From Cololabis saira (lineage: Eukaryota > Chordata > Actinopteri > Beloniformes > Belonidae): DNA of 64,000 bases. Position numbers and translations under genes: made by a program. Each line of letters begins with the position of its first letter. Within the stretch, counting starts at the first letter, position 1. Under the pieces are notes generated by a model. The model ran no database searches. It saw only the letters and a program-made list of their open reading frames with translations, and was not told the DNA's origin. Of the stretch, positions 60,620 to 64,000 are shown in pieces. The stretch lies in the NCBI RefSeq assembly GCF_033807715.1, contig NC_084590.1:35429505-35493504 (forward strand). The letters run 5' to 3'.

Positions 60620-61060
60620 CACAGGCATAAATATTTGCAGTGCAACTTGTGCAGCTGCACCGGGGCCAGACGCCGTCAGGGGACCATGAAGGAGAGAGAA
60701 AATGTTTTTGTGAATGGAATATTCCAATCACCTTAATAGGCTACCTGTCAATTATGTGAAGTACATGAAACATAAGAAAATAGATGATAAAAATAGCTCA
60801 GCATCATGTTTAGCAAGCCCAAACAGAAAAGCGGCGCACAGAAAAGAAAAAAAGAGCCAGGATGATATTAAAGCAAAAATGATAAATAAGATAAGATTTT
60901 CACTGCAACCGAGGAAAAAGCCAGTGTCTTGCCAGCTAACTCCATTAATGAAACGGCATTAACCCGACCTCCGGGGGGGGGCCAGGAGGAGACTTCCCCT
61001 GCTTGGCAGGGCGGGTGTTGCCAGTCACAACATTAGCCTACAAGGCGACAATAGCAGTTC
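60620..61060 (+). mobile_element. Possible hAT/ZMYM-type transposase relic
   Basis: A frame near 60815-60890 reads SKPKQKSGAQKRKK, similar to the basic N-terminal start of zinc-finger hAT-type transposases in fish, and decays soon after. No termini or target duplication found. The right side merges with the LINE tail and (TAA)n. Confidence 0.3.
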
Positions 61061-61062
61061 TC

Positions 61063-61063
<1 letters not shown>

Positions 61064-61101
<38 letters not shown>
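61064..61101. repeat. (TAA)n microsatellite, LINE tail
   Basis: A pure trinucleotide tract that is the 3' terminus of the minus-strand LINE. Confidence 0.9.
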
Positions 61102-61440
61102 TTTGTGCACTTATATAGCACCTTTCAAGTAACCCAAGGTCGCTTTACAGGAAAAGAAAACCGGAAAAGAACAAACAAAACAAAAACATAACCGGGACAA
61201 AACAACAGGGGAGGGAACCACTTAATGGGGAAAGGCCAGGGTGAAAAGGTGAGTTTTTAGTTGTGCTTTGAAACTGTCCAGAGAAGGGGAGTCACGGATT
61301 ACGGCAGGGAGAGAGTTCCAGAGGGTGTGGACAGCAACACTGAACGCTCTGTCCCCAAAGGTCTTCAGTCTTGCAGCAGTGCATGTGAGGTGTGCGCTTT
61401 TATTTAAGGCAGGGCACAAAAACATATTTGCACCGGGTCA
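61102..61440 (-). pseudogene. LINE ORF2 C-terminus and 3' tail, 5'-truncated
   Basis: The minus frame 61222-61425 reads ARLKTFGDRAFSVAVHTLWN, then SLPAVIRDSPSLDSFKAQLK and THLF, the standard C-terminal block of L2/CR1-type LINEs in fish. A 3' region ends with CTTGGGTTACTTGAAAGGTG and TATATAAGTGCACAAAATTA, then the ATT repeat. It is open for 67 codons without stops, so it is a rather young 5'-truncated copy. Confidence 0.85.
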
Positions 61441-64000
61441 CCATGATGTTACGCCACTGGCTGCATGTCTACGGGATGGGTTTCTATGATTTCCTTTGTA
61501 TATTTCAGACTTAATTTTCCTTCACATCAAAACCATCCTTGTCTTTTGCAACACATGATAGTAAGACATACTCTCCACCCAACCTGCTTCATGCTGTGAC
61601 ATTTTCTTCATTCGTGTCCCCCATACTGTGCAGCCTGAAAGTGACAGCCAGTGTCTCTGATCAAAAAGGGCAGCTTCAGGATTATCCTTCAGTTATTACA
61701 CTGTGAAGCCAGGAATTACGGAGTTTCATGAGATTCCCACATTCCTCGTCTCTGCTGTGATGTTCTGATGCAGCCCACGGACTTCGGCATCACTTTGTCT
61801 TACACGGGCAGAGGATGAAGAGGCTGGATGATATGCATTACTTGTCAGGCACTTAATTATTATTTGTCCCTGTCTCCGCATTTTAATTTCATGTACAGTA
61901 TAGTTCGACAAGAAAAGTGATTAAATTTGACATTGCACATGTGCCAAAGGTTATGAGGCAAATTTGCTCAGATTTGAGGAAAGCAGAAGAGGGGGAAAAA
62001 AATCCAATAAAGCTTAGCCGTGCCCTAGAAAGGGAAGATGTTAAACCAAGGCTGGTTTTTCATTTAGACTCTTCCCCATTGCTCTCCCTCCCTTTTCCAT
62101 GTTTCCGTATTGCCCTGCAGCTCGGAAGAGAATGGAAATGATTTGGGATGAACCGGCACCGTAGTGAGGACAGACAGACTGAGACCTTTATCATGAGTTG
62201 TTTCAGTGTTTGAGATGGAGTTGGAGCTGGAAAACCTGAAATGGACAGAAGTAATATTGTAGGCATGATTCATTTCAAGAGGTCCCCATAGCCTAGAATT
62301 AAACTGCAGCACCACAACATAGTGTTCCTGTTTCCCTCATGCAGCATTCTCATCAGGATGTTTTGGTTTATGCACGAGTGAAAGCATGCATAGGAGTACG
62401 TGGCCTCACGTCCGCACGCTGCCGTGGATGCTTGCAAAAGTCCCATCCCTTGCGGATGAGGCAAGTGCTTTTTCCAGATGGCTTCCAGTGAAACTCAGTC
62501 TTAATCGTGCCCCACACCTGTCCTCTCTGGGGTAATGCCAACAGGCCACTTTACTATACCGCCATTTGATGTTTCCTCCCGTTATCCTGCACACCTCTTT
62601 CCCCTGTCATTCTCTGTGGGGTTCTCCTCGGCAGGTGCAGGTGACAGGTTTTATTTCTGATTTGTTTGTCACGCAAGATTATAACGGGATCCCCATGGAT
62701 GCAGCTCCATCTTCACTATCACAGGACAAAAATATCTATTCATCAATCCTAATTTTGACCTGTGCTTGCTCCTCTTTCTCTTCCATCTTAATTGTGTAAC
62801 TGAAAATGTCACACTGTTTTTTGCTTTGTTTTTTCACAGGAATTTACTTTTGAAAATGCCACACCTTTGAAGAGGTGTTGGCACAAACAGAAAGTGTGAA
62901 ATGGGCACAGAGTCTCGATGGGTACCCAAAAATAATCACGAAAAAGCCACAATTTCAGAAGGAATAAAGGTTTAAATGTGTACAAAAGTGATTATTAGTG
63001 TCAAATGACTATTTGGAAGAGTTATTTCTCCAGAGAAATAATCTGTGTGTGCTCTTCTTGTTTATCATTTACAGCCTTTTATACTATATTTTACTTTCAG
63101 ACAGTGCAAACTAACTGGCAACTTATCGTGTCTGATGAATCACTGAAAGCTTTCACAATGTCACTAACAGGTAATTCACAAAGGCTTATTTAAATGTTGC
63201 ATTTTTCTACACTCTTTGCTTTGAGCACATATTTTGATAACCTCATACATTTTTGCAAAAGGGAGTTAGTTCAGACAGACTGTTTTAGACTTGAGTGTTT
63301 TGTTTTAAAGAAATAAAAGGTTAAAAAAAAGTGTCCGACAGAGATCCTTAATAACAGCAGCTTCGCCTCGGACTTTCACCAATGCATTTTAATATTTTGC
63401 TCAATTGTAATAAAATCTTAAATAAAAGGAAATATGAAAACCTTATGGTAATTAAGCACTGATAACTGATTTAAATGTAGAGCAGGACTCAGAAATAAGG
63501 GGAAGGCTGAAGAGTTGGGTTAAAAAACAGAATAAGGAAATGTTAATTGAATTACAAGTCTATTTTTATTCATGTCAGGATTTTCTTTTCAAGGCAAAGC
63601 AAATAATAAATAATGGACTATTTGCATTTTTTTCCAAAATGATTAATTAATTATGCAGTCGTTTATACATCGGTTAATTGTTTTTAGTCTGATCTGTGTT
63701 ATTTGGATTGTATAAATTTCACCTTAAATTGTTTTCTTGTTAGGCTGCCTAACTGCGTTGCAAATTATAAGCTGCTGTTGCCATCACATTTATTTCCATT
63801 GTACACGCTTTTCATGTAAATCATATTTCTACAAACAAGACACTGACTTCTGACAAGCCGGCGTGGCCAAAAACATATTGAACAGCTTCGGTTTACAGTC
63901 AATTTGAATCGGCTGTTCCCTGTGACCGTGAGTGTTTTCCACAGTTATTTCTGCTGCATTTATATATATCAATCAAGTTTTAATTAGGGTAACTGGGAAT
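61441..64000. other. Unassigned region to the window end, 2.6 kb
   Basis: No repeat family recognised. A weak exon-like segment at 63101-63170 (plus) is discussed among the rejected items. The last 700 bp are AT-rich with nothing recognised. Confidence 0.4.

Noticed and set aside
63101..63170. Plus-strand exon-like segment of 70 bp between TTACTTTCAG and GTAATT
   Set aside because: Both splice-like sites fit, but the 23-codon peptide is unremarkable, the length is not a multiple of three, and neighbouring candidates lie on the other strand. Too weak to annotate.

Overview
The window looks like intergenic or intronic DNA of a bony fish, most likely a spiny-rayed teleost. The evidence is its repeat content, because no complete protein-coding gene can be supported. 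I recognise Tc1-like transposase relics, L2/Maui-like and Rex1-like LINE fragments, several hAT-type and foldback DNA transposons, TTAA-flanked MITEs, three tRNA-derived SINE families and many long (CA)n and (TA)n tracts. Family names come from remembered sequence features of teleost repeats and were not searched. Most open frames are chance frames or decayed transposon proteins.

Layout. 1-1.36 kb: Tc1-like relic split by a SINE with a 16-bp target duplication. 1.9-3.9 kb: a MITE beside a broken minus-strand LINE. 7.0-9.1 kb: a Rex1-like LINE 3' part split by a 1.14-kb transposon, then an inverted copy of the first MITE. 9.5-12.8 kb: unassigned. 13.2-13.8 kb: LINE fragment. 16.4 kb: second SINE family. 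19.2-21.7 kb: LINE with endonuclease and reverse-transcriptase pieces, split by a second copy of SINE family I. 24.6-25.4 kb: hAT MITE carrying a headless third SINE copy. 27.3-30.2 kb: DNA repeat, Rex1-like LINE with a 768-bp TTAA element in it, a 25-C run, and a LINE tail. 34.5 kb: second Tc1-like relic. 37.3-38.5 kb: hAT-like element containing a foldback MITE that contains another MITE. 41.5-42.6 kb: hAT relic. 43.4-44.5 kb: LINE relic and third SINE family. 46.1-47.2 kb: a 1.1-kb near-perfect palindromic element with internal tandem arrays. 47.2-57.2 kb: mostly unassigned. 57.2-59.1 kb: two DNA transposons, one with a nested insert. 61.1-61.4 kb: LINE 3' end.

Host genes. Two minus-strand segments look like exons: 33977-34162, possibly terminal, and 52872-52940, a 69-bp phase-0 candidate. 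Both have polypyrimidine tracts and AG acceptors, and the second also has a GTAAGA donor. They could belong to one long-intron gene on the minus strand. I could not identify the protein, so both remain candidates. I found no rRNA, tRNA gene, CRISPR array or bacterial-type operon. I did not find a convincing new biological system; the most unusual structure is the 46.1-47.2 kb palindromic element.
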